32,533 nucleotides of DNA from Pseudomonas californiensis (GCF_021147775.1 NZ_JAGTPK010000045.1:1-32533); one strand, 5' to 3'. Shown: positions 8,303 to 17,004, numbered from the stretch's first letter. Numbers and translations: made by a program. Notes: a model not told the origin generated them from the sequence alone.

Positions 8303-9817
8303 TCAGCCGAGAAACAGCCGGTACGCCGGGTTTTCGCTTTCGTCCCAGTACGGATAGCCGATTTCACTCAGGGCCTGGCCAACCAGATGTCGCTCATCCT
8401 CGGGCACCACCAGCCCGGCGACCACGCGGCCATCGGCTGCGCCGTGGTTGCGGTAATGGAACATCGAGATGGTCCAGCGTCCGCCCAGGCGGTTGAGGAA
8501 GTTGAACAGCGCGCCCGGGCGCTCCGGAAACTCGAAGCGCAGCACCACTTCATCGCTGACCCGCTCTGCATGCCCGCCGACCATGTGACGGATGTGCAGC
8601 TTGGCCAGCTCGTTGTCGGTCAGGTCCAGCACCGGGAAGCCCTGCTCGGTCAGGCTGGCGATCAACGCACTGCGCGGGTCGTTCTCGGGGTGGGTCTGCA
8701 CACCCACGAAGATGTGCGCTTCGCGGTCGGTGTGGTAGCGGTAATTGAATTCGGTGATCTGCCGCTTGCCGATCGCCTCGCAGAAGGCTTTGAAGCTGCC
8801 CGGCTGCTCCGGAATGGTCACGGCAATGATCGCTTCGCGGCCTTCGCCCAGCTCGGCGCGTTCTGCCACATGGCGCAGACGGTCGAAGTTGACGTTGGCG
8901 CCTGAGTCGATCGCCACCAGGGTCTGGCCCGTGATGCCGCGCTGCTCGACGTACTTCTTGATCCCCGCCACACCCAGCGCGCCCGACGGCTCGGTGATAG
9001 AACGCGTGTCGTCGTAGATGTCCTTGATTGCCGCGCAGATCTCATCGGTGCTGACGGTTATCACTTCGTCCACGTAATGCCGGCAGACTTCGAAGGTGTG
9101 GTAGCCGATCTGCGCTACCGCCACGCCGTCAGCGAACAGGCCCACCTGGCTGAGCACCACGCGCTCACCCGCCGCCATCGCCGCTTGCAGACAGTTTGAA
9201 TCATCCGGCTCGACGCCGATCACCTTGATCTCCGGACGCAGGTATTTGACGTACGCCGCAATGCCTGCAATGAGGCCACCGCCACCAACCGGCACGAAGA
9301 TCGCGTCCAGTTGCCCGGGCTGCTGACGAAGAATCTCCATCGCCACCGTGCCTTGGCCGGCAATGGTGTCTGGGTCATCGTAAGGGTGGATATAAACGAA
9401 GCCTTGCTCGTCGACCAGTTTCAGCGAGTAGGCCAGTGCCTCGGGGAAGGAGTCGCCATGCAGGACCACTGTGGCGCCGCGCGAACGCACGCCTTCGACC
9501 TTGATTTCAGGTGTGGTGCGCGGCATGACGATGGTCGCCAGAATCCCCAGCTCGCGTGCCGCAAGGGCCAGCCCCTGGGCGTGGTTGCCTGCCGAAGCAG
9601 TGACCACGCCGCGTGCGGCCTCTTCGGCGGTCAATTGAGCCAGCTTGTTGTACGCGCCGCGAATCTTGAACGAGAACACCGGCTGCAAGTCTTCGCGCTT
9701 GAGCAGTACCTGGTTGCCCAGCCGCTCTGACAGCTGACGAGCACCGTGCAGCGGCGTTTCGACAGCGACGTCGTAGACGCGGGAGGTGAGGATTTTCTTG
9801 ACGTATTGTTCAAGCAT
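8303..9817 (-). CDS. ilvA: threonine ammonia-lyase, biosynthetic
   Basis: PLP enzyme converting L-threonine to 2-oxobutanoate and ammonia, the committed step to isoleucine. With the start MLEQYVKKILTSR it is 504 residues, the usual length for the biosynthetic form. The longer reading from 9886 is unlikely. The PLP lysine is Lys51 (FSFKIRGAYNKL), the glycine-rich phosphate loop is PVGGGGLIAG, and two ACT-like domains fill residues about 325-504, giving isoleucine feedback inhibition in the family. It is divergent from rpiA, whose promoter lies in the 145-base gap. Confidence 0.96.
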   Translation of the reverse strand: MLEQYVKKILTSRVYDVAVETPLHGARQLSERLGNQVLLKREDLQPVFSFKIRGAYNKLAQLTAEEAARGVVTASAGNHAQGLALAARELGILATIVMPRTTPEIKVEGVRSRGATVVLHGDSFPEALAYSLKLVDEQGFVYIHPYDDPDTIAGQGTVAMEILRQQPGQLDAIFVPVGGGGLIAGIAAYVKYLRPEIKVIGVEPDDSNCLQAAMAAGERVVLSQVGLFADGVAVAQIGYHTFEVCRHYVDEVITVSTDEICAAIKDIYDDTRSITEPSGALGVAGIKKYVEQRGITGQTLVAIDSGANVNFDRLRHVAERAELGEGREAIIAVTIPEQPGSFKAFCEAIGKRQITEFNYRYHTDREAHIFVGVQTHPENDPRSALIASLTEQGFPVLDLTDNELAKLHIRHMVGGHAERVSDEVVLRFEFPERPGALFNFLNRLGGRWTISMFHYRNHGAADGRVVAGLVVPEDERHLVGQALSEIGYPYWDESENPAYRLFLG

Positions 9818-9901
9818 CGGGACGACATCACTGGCGAAAAGGACAGGATCGGCAAGTCTACCCCGCGACCCGAGGCAGGACCACACGAATGACGGGGCTT
9901 T

Positions 9902-9923
9902 GCGGCGCAGTCGCCGCTATAAT
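9902..9923 (+). promoter_or_regulatory. rpiA promoter -10 with adjoining palindrome
   Basis: A perfect TATAAT (9918-9923) lies 40 bases before the rpiA ATG. It directly abuts a 6-base inverted repeat, GCGGCG-CAGT-CGCCGC (9902-9917), which occupies the spacer. No good -35 at the standard distance was found, so the palindrome may be an activator or repressor site. Confidence 0.55.
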
Positions 9924-9962
9924 GCTGGCCCTTTTGCATACCTCTGGCACCGTGGAGCCCGC

Positions 9963-10634
9963 ATGACCCAGGATCAACTCAAACAGGCAGTCGCTCAAGC
10001 CGCTGTCGACTTCATCCTTCCAAAGCTCGACGACAAGAGCATCGTAGGTGTCGGAACAGGCTCCACAGCCAATTGCTTCATTGATGCGCTGGCCAGGCAC
10101 AAAGCGGCTTTCGACGGCGCTGTCGCCAGCTCCGAAGCCACTGCCGCGCGCCTCAAGGGCCATGGCATTCCGGTGTATGAGCTGAACACGGTCAGCGATC
10201 TGGAGTTTTACATCGACGGTGCCGACGAGAGTGACGAGCACCTGAACCTGATCAAGGGCGGCGGCGCAGCCCTGACCCGCGAAAAGATCGTCGCGGCGGT
10301 GGCAAAGACCTTTATCTGCATCGCCGACGGCAGCAAGCTGGTGCCCGTGCTGGGTGCTTTCCCGCTGCCGGTCGAGGTGATACCGATGGCCCGCAGCCAC
10401 GTTGCTCGTCAACTGGTCAAGCTGGGCGGCGATCCGGTCTACCGTGAAGGCGTGCTGACCGACAACGGCAACATCATCCTCGACGTGCACAACATGAGCA
10501 TCACCGACCCGGTGACGCTGGAAGCGAGCATCAACGCCATTGTTGGCGTGGTCACCAACGGCCTGTTCGCCGCTCGACCGGCGGACCTGTTGCTGTTGGG
10601 TACCGCCGAAGGCGTCAAGACGCTGAAGCGCTGA
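9963..10634 (+). CDS. rpiA: ribose-5-phosphate isomerase A
   Basis: Interconverts ribose 5-phosphate and ribulose 5-phosphate in the pentose phosphate pathway. At 223 residues it is full length. Family motifs are present: VGVGTGSTANCFIDAL, the catalytic FYIDGADE and IKGGGAALTREKI. The start was placed at MTQDQLKQ because upstream in-frame codons run through the promoter. Divergent from ilvA. Confidence 0.97.
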   Translation: MTQDQLKQAVAQAAVDFILPKLDDKSIVGVGTGSTANCFIDALARHKAAFDGAVASSEATAARLKGHGIPVYELNTVSDLEFYIDGADESDEHLNLIKGGGAALTREKIVAAVAKTFICIADGSKLVPVLGAFPLPVEVIPMARSHVARQLVKLGGDPVYREGVLTDNGNIILDVHNMSITDPVTLEASINAIVGVVTNGLFAARPADLLLLGTAEGVKTLKR

Positions 10635-10642
10635 TCATAAGC

Positions 10643-10670
10643 ACCATGCCCGCTCGCCAACGGGCATGGT
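10643..10670. repeat. 10-bp hairpin after rpiA
   Basis: ACCATGCCCG and CGGGCATGGT form a perfect stem with an 8-base loop between convergent rpiA and the SdiA-regulated gene. No T-run follows on either strand, so it could be a bidirectional transcript-end stabiliser rather than a classic terminator. Confidence 0.6.
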
Positions 10671-10679
10671 CGCCGAGTG

Positions 10680-11585
10680 TCAGGGTTTACGGAATACGTA
10701 GAACAGGTTCGGCTCGCTGACCAGATACAACGTCCCGTCGTCATCCATGGCGACCCCTTCCGCCTGCGGCACGCTCTTGCTCAGGCCCATCTGCCCTTTT
10801 TTCAGTGAACTGCTGCCAATCGGGCGGCCGTCGGTGTCCAGCTCAAGAATCTGTTTCGATTCGTCCGACAAGGCCAGCAAATGCCCGCTGCCTTGATCGA
10901 ACTGCAAACTGGACAGGTCACGAACAAACAGACCGGCATCGCGCTTGCTGTCAGAAATCACTTGAAGGTTGTTGGGACCATCGGCATTGGTTTTGGGAAA
11001 ACCGCGCACCTCAATGATCTGCACCGGATCACGCTCACGCGCCACAAACAGGCGCTCGCCACGACGGTCATAAGCCAGGCCTTCATAGCCCTTGTTGCCG
11101 CCCGCATTGAGCCCCAGCGTCAATTGCTCTGCATCGGCCGCATTGAGCGAGCGGGTGCTGTCATCAATATGAACCTTGATAAGCCGTTGCTGGCGCTCAT
11201 CACTGATCACATAAACGCCAGGACTGATGTATTCGACCGCCTCGGCATCACCGAATCCTGTCAGTGTGATGCGTCGCAGAATGCGGCCGCCGAGACTCAA
11301 CTCGACCATCTCGGCGTTCTGGTTGGTCACCGTGAACAGGCTTTTGCGATCCGGGTCGTAACTCAGGCCAGATACATCGTCTGCAAGACCGTCGATGACA
11401 CGCTCTTCGATCACCACACGGTATTGATCCAGGCCAATGGCCTCGCGCGAATCGGACTGCCAGTAGACCTGCCAATTGAAAGAAGCACGCTCCATGAAAC
11501 GGTATTTCTGGTCAGCGACAATAGCGAGTGCCACCAGCGGGACCAGCAGGACGAGCAAGAGCAAAGAGCGAGTAGAGCGACGCAT
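10680..11585 (-). CDS. SdiA-regulated domain protein, copy 2 of tandem pair
   Basis: A membrane-anchored or secreted protein of about 301 residues: one hydrophobic N-terminal segment after RR (MRRSTRSLLLLVLLVPLVALAIV), then a beta-propeller-like SdiA-regulated domain to the C-terminus, ending with AEGVAMDDDGTLY and SEPNLFYVF. The propeller is expected in the periplasm. The function is unknown, and the family name comes from an E. coli gene controlled by SdiA. It follows a paralogue on the same strand after 104 bases. The start MRRSTRS was chosen because it opens a signal-anchor. A start 15 codons upstream is possible. No strong ribosome site is seen. Confidence 0.85.
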   Translation of the reverse strand: MRRSTRSLLLLVLLVPLVALAIVADQKYRFMERASFNWQVYWQSDSREAIGLDQYRVVIEERVIDGLADDVSGLSYDPDRKSLFTVTNQNAEMVELSLGGRILRRITLTGFGDAEAVEYISPGVYVISDERQQRLIKVHIDDSTRSLNAADAEQLTLGLNAGGNKGYEGLAYDRRGERLFVARERDPVQIIEVRGFPKTNADGPNNLQVISDSKRDAGLFVRDLSSLQFDQGSGHLLALSDESKQILELDTDGRPIGSSSLKKGQMGLSKSVPQAEGVAMDDDGTLYLVSEPNLFYVFRKP

Positions 11586-11689
11586 TTCAGGGACTCGGAG
11601 GTTGTGCGGACGGCATTGATACCATGGCAATCTGAAAGCAAGCTTAATGGCACAGTGCTATTTTTAAGCTTCCGTATCATTCAACCGGT

Positions 11690-12622
11690 TCATTTTTTTC
11701 GAAACACGTAAAACAGGTTGGGCTCGCTGACCATGTACAGCGTACCGGCTTCATCCATCGCAACCCCTTCTGCGCGAGGGATCGTGTTTTTCAAGCCGTT
11801 AATGCCACCCAGCAGAGTCATGAAACTCACCTGTTCGCCCTGCTCGTCCAGCTCCAGCAGCATGTGCGAGTCGGCAGAAAGCGCCAGGGTATGACCGGTG
11901 CGCGGGTCAATGCTCAGCGATGAAAGATTGCGCATGTCGAGCGAGCGGCTCGGCAATTTCTGCTTGTCGCCCTTCAACACGTCGCTGCCGTCGCTCTTCC
12001 AGGTGAACAGCGCTGGCGGTCGCTCTTCGCCGAGCAGCAACTGCTGACGAAGCGGATCCCAGGCAATCCCTTCAAAGCCCTTGTTCTGATTCGCGGACTT
12101 GCCCAATTCGTATGCCGGGAAATCCGAGAGATTCAACGTGGTGGTTTCTGGCGTGACCTTGACGATCACCAGCTTGTGCTGACGTTCATCAGTGATAGCC
12201 ATCAGGCCATTGTTCAAAACCGCCACGCCTTCGGGGTTGCTCCAGCCCACCAGCGGGATCTTGCGCAACACATCGCCCTTGAGGGTCAGCTCCACCAGAA
12301 ACGCATTCTTGCCCATGACAGCAAACAGGGTTTTGGTAGAGGGATCATAGGAAAGGTCGGACGCCTCATCTTTCTCCATTCCGGGCAGTGGCTTGGCGTC
12401 GATGTCTACCTGGTAGTCCGGCAGCCAGATGCTGGCATTGCGACCTGCTGTGTTCTCGAAGCTTTCCTGTAACCACAATGCCGCCCGGTCATCCCAGTGC
12501 ATCGCAAACGCCACGCCGTAACTCAGAACGATGACCAGCAGAAGCCATACGTACCAGCGCAGATTGCGAATGAAGGAAAAACGTTTTCCAGAAGAAGGCA
12601 GCGCTTGGGCAGGAGGAGCCAT
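11690..12622 (-). CDS. SdiA-regulated domain protein, copy 1 of tandem pair
   Basis: A 310-residue protein with a cytoplasmic basic N-terminus, one membrane segment (about 24-41, YVWLLLVIVLSYGVAFAM) and a propeller-like domain expected in the periplasm. The repeated blades show motifs such as DLSYDPSTKTLFAV, PEGVAVLNNGLMAITDE and GFEGIAWDP. It shares the same architecture and near-identical C-terminus (GVAMD..GTLY.VSEPNLFYVFRK) with the next gene, so they arose by tandem duplication. Function unknown. Confidence 0.85.
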   Translation of the reverse strand: MAPPAQALPSSGKRFSFIRNLRWYVWLLLVIVLSYGVAFAMHWDDRAALWLQESFENTAGRNASIWLPDYQVDIDAKPLPGMEKDEASDLSYDPSTKTLFAVMGKNAFLVELTLKGDVLRKIPLVGWSNPEGVAVLNNGLMAITDERQHKLVIVKVTPETTTLNLSDFPAYELGKSANQNKGFEGIAWDPLRQQLLLGEERPPALFTWKSDGSDVLKGDKQKLPSRSLDMRNLSSLSIDPRTGHTLALSADSHMLLELDEQGEQVSFMTLLGGINGLKNTIPRAEGVAMDEAGTLYMVSEPNLFYVFRKK

Positions 12623-12740
12623 TGAAATGTGTTCCCGAACAAAGATGACGTCGTGGTGGCGTACTGCCCTCAGCGGGCTCGCAGGATTATCCAGAACACG
12701 TGTGAAAAAAACGCCAAAGGACCGCGACTATTACCTACCC

Positions 12741-12782
12741 GACAAACAAAAGCCACCCAGGACGTTGTCCAGGATGGCTTAA
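12741..12782 (-). terminator. terminator of the FAH-family gene
   Basis: On the minus strand AAGCCATCCTGGAC-AACG-GTCCTGGGTGGCTT forms a long imperfect stem followed by a TTTTGTTTG run, about 20 bases after the stop of the gene at 12801. Confidence 0.8.
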
Positions 12783-12800
12783 GTTGTAAAGCGGTTTCTC

Positions 12801-13466
12801 TTAACGAACAACGCTCTCGAACGGCGCCTGACCACCCAGTTCCAGAACGATCTGGTCACCAGCTTCAAATGGCCCGACGCCCGCTGGCGTACCGGTCATG
12901 ATGATGTCACCGGCCTGCAGGGAGAAGTTGGCGGCCATGTGCTGGATCATCGGCACGATCGGGTTGAGCATCAGGCTGCTGTTACCGTCCTGCACGACTT
13001 TGCCGTTGATGGTCAGACGGATCCCGATGTCGGTCAGGTCCGGGAAGGTTTCAGCCGGTACGAAAGGCGCGATCACGGCAGCACCGTCGAAACATTTGGC
13101 CAGTTCCCAGGGCAAACCTTTCTCACGCAGACGCGACTGCACGTCACGCAGGGTCAGGTCGAGGCCGGGGGCAAAGCCGCTGATGGCGTCGAGCACTTCT
13201 TCGCTGGACGGGTTTTTAGTGAGCGGCTTGCCGATCAGCACAACGATTTCGGCTTCGTAATGCACCGAACCGCGGTCTGCAGGAATGGTAAAACCACCTT
13301 CCAGCGCAACCACTGCGCTGCCTGGCTTCATGAATATCAGCGGCTCGGTAGGCACCGGGTTACCCAGTTCCTTGGCATGCTCGGCATAGTTGCGCCCGAT
13401 ACAGACCACCTTACCCAGCGGGAAGTGGATGTTCGTTCCATCGACATATTTGTGCTGGTAGCTCAT
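12801..13466 (-). CDS. fumarylacetoacetate hydrolase family protein (YcgM/FAHD1-like)
   Basis: A 221-residue single-domain FAH-fold enzyme. The family binds Mg2+ through acidic residues (visible as VHYEAEIVVLIGK) and cleaves or decarboxylates 2-oxo acids. The sequence KVVCIGRNYAEHAKELG and the C-terminal IIMTGTPAGVGP follow the E. coli YcgM/FAHD1 group, whose members act as acylpyruvate hydrolases or oxaloacetate decarboxylases. The exact substrate is unknown. The start MSYQHKYVDG was chosen over an upstream ATG (13505) because it matches family length. It lies 60 bases downstream of the D-2-hydroxyglutarate dehydrogenase on the same strand, so cotranscription and a shared role in 2-oxo/2-hydroxy acid clean-up are plausible. 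Confidence 0.88.
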   Translation of the reverse strand: MSYQHKYVDGTNIHFPLGKVVCIGRNYAEHAKELGNPVPTEPLIFMKPGSAVVALEGGFTIPADRGSVHYEAEIVVLIGKPLTKNPSSEEVLDAISGFAPGLDLTLRDVQSRLREKGLPWELAKCFDGAAVIAPFVPAETFPDLTDIGIRLTINGKVVQDGNSSLMLNPIVPMIQHMAANFSLQAGDIIMTGTPAGVGPFEAGDQIVLELGGQAPFESVVR

Positions 13467-13526
13467 GACGTCTCCTGGGTCAGATAGATGCAGCTTGTTT
13501 GTCATTATAAAAGCGCAAAAAGAAGG

Positions 13527-14921
13527 TCAAACCGCGAAGATTTTCCCCGGGTTCATGATGCCGTTGGGGTCGAACACGGCTTTCATTGCCTTCATGTATT
13601 CGATTTCGACCGGGGAGCGACTGTACGTCAGGTAATCGCGCTTGATCATGCCAACGCCGTGCTCGGCAGAAATCGAGCCGTTATACCTCTCCACCGTTTC
13701 GAATACCCACTTGTTGACCCTGGCGCACTTGACGAAGAACTCGTCCTTGTCGAGGTGTTCAGGCTTGAGGATGTTCAAGTGCAGGTTGCCGTCGCCGATG
13801 TGGCCATACCACAGCACGTCGAAATCCGGGTAATGCTCGGCAACGATGGCGTCGATTTCAGCAAGAAACTCCGGCACTTTCGAGACCGTGACCGAAATAT
13901 CGTTCTTGTACGGCGTGAAGTGCGAGATGGTTTCCGAGATGTATTCACGCAACTTCCACAGATTGCGCAACTGTTGCTCGCTCTGACTCATCACGCCGTC
14001 GAGCACCCAGCCTTGCTCGACGCAATGCTCAAAGGTCGCCAGCGCCTGGTCGGCGAGGTCCTGCGTGGTCGCTTCGAATTCAAGCAGCACGTAAAACGGG
14101 CACGGCGTATCGAAAGGCGATGGCACGTCACCGCGCGCCATCACTTTGGCAAACGACTTGTCGGAGAAGAACTCGAAAGCGGTCAGGTCCAGCTTGCCGT
14201 GAAATGCATGCAGCACCGGCATGATCGAGTTGAAGTCAGTGGTGCCCAGCACCATGGCGGTCAGGTTGCGGGGCGCGCGATCCAGACGCATGGTCGCCTC
14301 GACCACGAAACCCAGCGTGCCTTCGGCACCAATGAACAATTGGCGAAGGTCGTAACCGGTAGCGTTCTTGATCAGGTCCTTGTTCAGTTCCAGCAGGTCG
14401 CCTTTGCCCGTGACAACCTTGAGGCCCGCCACCCAGTTACGAGTCATGCCGTACCGGATCACCTTGATACCGCCCGCATTGGTGCCGATGTTGCCGCCGA
14501 TCTGGCTGGAGCCCGACGAGGCGAAATCCACCGGGTAATACAAGCCGTTCTCTTCAGCCAGCGACTGCAACTGGCGGGTGATCACGCCCGGCTGACACAC
14601 CACCGTGCGGTCGGTGAGGTTCACTTCCAGCACCTGATTCATGTAATCGAACGACACGACCACTTCGCCATTGGTCGCCACCGCAGCCGCAGAAAGCCCG
14701 GTACGCCCGCCCGAAGGAACCAGTGCCACATGGCGTTCGTTGGCCCAGCGCACAATGGCCTGGACCTGCTCGGTGGTTTTGGGAAAGGCAATGGCCAGGG
14801 GGGCCGGGGTGAATTGCTTGGTCCAGTCCTTGCCGTAGGTCTCAAGGGACGCTGCGTCGGTCAGCACCTTGCCGGGGTCAACCAGGGTCTTGAGCTCATC
14901 AATCAAAGCGGGATGGGTCAT
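13527..14921 (-). CDS. D-2-hydroxyglutarate dehydrogenase (FAD-linked)
   Basis: A 464-residue FAD oxidase of the FAD_binding_4/FAD-oxidase_C type. It shows the PCMH FAD-binding stretches LVPSGGRTGLS and IGGNIGTNAGGIKVIRYG, then the C-terminal metal/substrate motif HIGDGNLHLN and EHGVG. Glycolate/lactate-type relatives share the fold. The position, divergent from serA, is the one described for the P. stutzeri D-2-hydroxyglutarate dehydrogenase. There SerA reduces 2-oxoglutarate to D-2-hydroxyglutarate to pull serine synthesis forward, and this enzyme returns it to 2-oxoglutarate with electrons to the respiratory chain. A start eight codons upstream (MNCSRVES) has a better ribosome site (AGGA) and cannot be excluded. 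Confidence 0.87.
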   Translation of the reverse strand: MTHPALIDELKTLVDPGKVLTDAASLETYGKDWTKQFTPAPLAIAFPKTTEQVQAIVRWANERHVALVPSGGRTGLSAAAVATNGEVVVSFDYMNQVLEVNLTDRTVVCQPGVITRQLQSLAEENGLYYPVDFASSGSSQIGGNIGTNAGGIKVIRYGMTRNWVAGLKVVTGKGDLLELNKDLIKNATGYDLRQLFIGAEGTLGFVVEATMRLDRAPRNLTAMVLGTTDFNSIMPVLHAFHGKLDLTAFEFFSDKSFAKVMARGDVPSPFDTPCPFYVLLEFEATTQDLADQALATFEHCVEQGWVLDGVMSQSEQQLRNLWKLREYISETISHFTPYKNDISVTVSKVPEFLAEIDAIVAEHYPDFDVLWYGHIGDGNLHLNILKPEHLDKDEFFVKCARVNKWVFETVERYNGSISAEHGVGMIKRDYLTYSRSPVEIEYMKAMKAVFDPNGIMNPGKIFAV

Positions 14922-14987
14922 GGACTCAACTCTCGAACAATTCATGGGCATCCTGAGAACGGTTCACGTTCAAGAATGGGGTTTCGC

Positions 14988-15015
14988 GGGGTGCTTATGC
15001 TAGCATATGCCCCCC
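14988..15015. promoter_or_regulatory. 28-base near-palindrome between the dehydrogenase and serA
   Basis: GGGG...ATGCTAGCAT...CCCC is symmetric about 15001/15002 with 12 of 14 base pairs matching, including a perfect 10-base core. It lies in the 161-base gap between two divergent, metabolically coupled genes, so a dimeric regulator acting on both is a reasonable reading. The regulator is not identifiable from sequence. Confidence 0.55.
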
Positions 15016-15082
15016 GTGAATCGTGCCTAGAGCCGTTCCGGCCACCCCCTGCCAATTTTCTTCGGGACACAGGTTTACGCAG

Positions 15083-16312
15083 ATGAGCAAGACTTCCCTC
15101 GACAAGAGCAAGATCAAGTTCCTTCTTCTCGAAGGCGTCCATCAATCCGCTGTCGACGTCCTCAAGGCAGCCGGCTACACCAGCATCGAGTACCACACCA
15201 AATCTCTGCCGGAAGCCGAGCTGAAGGAAAAGATCGCCGATGCCCACTTCATCGGTATCCGCTCCCGTACCCAATTGACTGAAGAACTGTTCGATTGCGC
15301 CAAGAAACTGGTCGCAGTGGGCTGCTTCTGCATCGGCACCAACCAGGTCGACCTCAGCGCAGCGCGCGAGCGTGGTATCGCGGTCTTCAACGCGCCGTAC
15401 TCCAACACGCGTTCCGTGGCTGAACTGGTATTGGCCGAAGCCATTCTGCTGCTGCGCGGCATCCCCGAGAAGAATGCGTCCTGCCACCGTGGCGGCTGGA
15501 TCAAGAGTGCAGCCAACTCGTTCGAGATCCGCGGCAAAAAGCTGGGCATCGTCGGCTACGGCTCGATCGGCACTCAACTGTCGGTACTGGCTGAAGGCCT
15601 GGGCATGCAGGTGTATTTCTACGACACGCTGACCAAACTGCCGCTGGGCAACGCCACGCAAGTGGCCAGCCTGACCGAACTGCTTGGCATGTCCGACATC
15701 GTCACCCTGCACGTTCCGGAAACCTCGGAAACCCAGTGGATGATCGGCGAGAAAGAAATCCGCGCGATGAAGAAAGGCAGTATCCTGATCAACGCGGCGC
15801 GCGGCACGGTTGTCGAGCTGGACGCGCTGGCTGATGCAATCAAGGACAAGCACCTGATCGGCGCCGCCATCGATGTGTTCCCGGTCGAGCCACGCTCGAA
15901 CGACGACATCTTCGAAAGCCCGCTGCGTGGCCTGGACAACGTGATCCTGACCCCGCACATCGGCGGTTCCACTGCAGAAGCACAGGCCAACATCGGTCTG
16001 GAAGTTGCTGAAAAGCTGGTCAAGTACAGCGACAACGGCACATCGGTGTCGTCGGTGAACTTCCCGGAAGTGGCCCTGCCCGCTCACCCTGGCAAGCACC
16101 GTCTGCTGCACATCCACGAAAACATCCCGGGCGTGCTCAGCGAGATCAACAAGGTATTCGCCGAGAACGGTATCAACATCTCCGGTCAGTTTCTGCAGAC
16201 CAACGAGAAAGTCGGTTACGTTGTGATCGACGTCGACGCCGAATACTCGGACCTGGCCCAGGAAAAACTGCAGCACATCAAAGGCACCATCCGCAGTCGC
16301 GTGCTGTTCTGA
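15083..16312 (+). CDS. serA: D-3-phosphoglycerate dehydrogenase
   Basis: Oxidises 3-phosphoglycerate to 3-phosphohydroxypyruvate with NAD+, the first step of serine synthesis. At 409 residues it has the E. coli-type plan: substrate domain, NAD-binding Rossmann motif VGYGSIGTQL, catalytic Arg/Glu/His region (INAARGTVVE, LTPHIGGST) and a C-terminal ACT domain from about 335 (LLHIHENIPGVLSEINKVF) for serine feedback. The start MSKTSLDKSKI was chosen because the upstream extension runs through the intergenic region. Followed by a strong terminator. Confidence 0.97.
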   Translation: MSKTSLDKSKIKFLLLEGVHQSAVDVLKAAGYTSIEYHTKSLPEAELKEKIADAHFIGIRSRTQLTEELFDCAKKLVAVGCFCIGTNQVDLSAARERGIAVFNAPYSNTRSVAELVLAEAILLLRGIPEKNASCHRGGWIKSAANSFEIRGKKLGIVGYGSIGTQLSVLAEGLGMQVYFYDTLTKLPLGNATQVASLTELLGMSDIVTLHVPETSETQWMIGEKEIRAMKKGSILINAARGTVVELDALADAIKDKHLIGAAIDVFPVEPRSNDDIFESPLRGLDNVILTPHIGGSTAEAQANIGLEVAEKLVKYSDNGTSVSSVNFPEVALPAHPGKHRLLHIHENIPGVLSEINKVFAENGINISGQFLQTNEKVGYVVIDVDAEYSDLAQEKLQHIKGTIRSRVLF

Positions 16313-16327
16313 TCGCAGGCCGGCATT

Positions 16328-16356
16328 AAAAAGGAGACCTTCGGGTCTCCTTTTTT
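16328..16356 (+). terminator. serA Rho-independent terminator
   Basis: A GGAGACC-TTCG-GGTCTCC stem with a stable UUCG-type loop, followed by six T, 15 bases after the serA stop. The flanking A-run lets it extend further and could also serve the minus strand. Confidence 0.93.
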
Positions 16357-16438
16357 GTGGGCGCTCCGCAGTCCTCTCGCGTGACCTGGCAACGGGCGCT
16401 GCTACACAGCCCACCGCGGGTGGAAAGAAGCCGGATCG

Positions 16439-16876
16439 CTACTTCACATTAATGGTGATTTTTCTCGATTCAACCGGTGGATTGGTAGGGATGTGGCTTT
16501 TGTCGCCTACCAGCAATTGCAGAGTGTGCTGGCCTGGCGGCAGGTTGAGTTCGGTCTCTGTCTGGCCTTTGCCGAAATGGCGGATGTGGTCAGTCATGGG
16601 CAGCGGCGCATCCATCGCGGGCTGGTCCTTGACGTCGATGAGCAGATGGTGATGCCCGGTATCGGGGACGTCGACGCCCGCTGGCGCTACGCCCATGCCC
16701 TTCATGCCGAATTGCACCGTGAACGGTGAGGTCACGGTTTCGCCATCCTTGGGCGAGATGATGTAGACCTCTGCACCTTCGGGTGATGCTGTGCGCGGTA
16801 TGTCCGCTGCACTGACCAGCATCGAGGTACTCAGTAACAGGCTGGCGACGATCGCTCCAGAAAATAGGGACTTCAT
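16439..16876 (-). CDS. DUF4399 family secreted protein
   Basis: A 145-residue protein with a clear signal peptide (MKSLFSGAIVASLLLSTSMLVSA, cleavage near AADI) and one DUF4399 domain with the typical core YIISPKDGETVTSPFTVQFGMKGM and the histidine cluster TGHHHLLID. Expected in the periplasm. The function is unknown, and the histidines may bind metal. It lies alone between the serA terminator and the oxygenase gene. Confidence 0.87.
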   Translation of the reverse strand: MKSLFSGAIVASLLLSTSMLVSAADIPRTASPEGAEVYIISPKDGETVTSPFTVQFGMKGMGVAPAGVDVPDTGHHHLLIDVKDQPAMDAPLPMTDHIRHFGKGQTETELNLPPGQHTLQLLVGDKSHIPTNPPVESRKITINVK

Positions 16877-16909
16877 GACTGCTCCAGGCTCAGTTGAGGT
16901 AAGCGCACG

Positions 16910-16923
16910 CTTCAGGCCTGAAG
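16910..16923. repeat. perfect 14-bp palindrome upstream of the DUF4399 gene
   Basis: CTTCAGGCCTGAAG is its own reverse complement and lies 34 bases before the DUF4399 start codon. It could be an operator. No T-run accompanies it. Confidence 0.45.
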
Positions 16924-16984
16924 TTTTGAGCGCCTGGGTGCGTGGTCACGATAGCTCGCCACCGGGGTCAATGGCTGCCTGCGT

Positions 16985-17004
16985 TCATGAAACTGTTTTC
17001 ATGA
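16985..17004. repeat. 8-bp hairpin after the 2OG oxygenase gene
   Basis: TCATGAAA-CTGT-TTTCATGA is a perfect stem-loop, 16 bases past the oxygenase stop. There is no T-run on the minus strand, so terminator activity is uncertain. Confidence 0.45.

Noticed and set aside
13488..15086. A 532-codon open frame on the plus strand
   Set aside because: Antisense shadow of the D-2-hydroxyglutarate dehydrogenase, composition typical of an antisense frame.
14942..16414. A 490-codon open frame on the minus strand
   Set aside because: Antisense shadow of serA. It even runs through the serA terminator.
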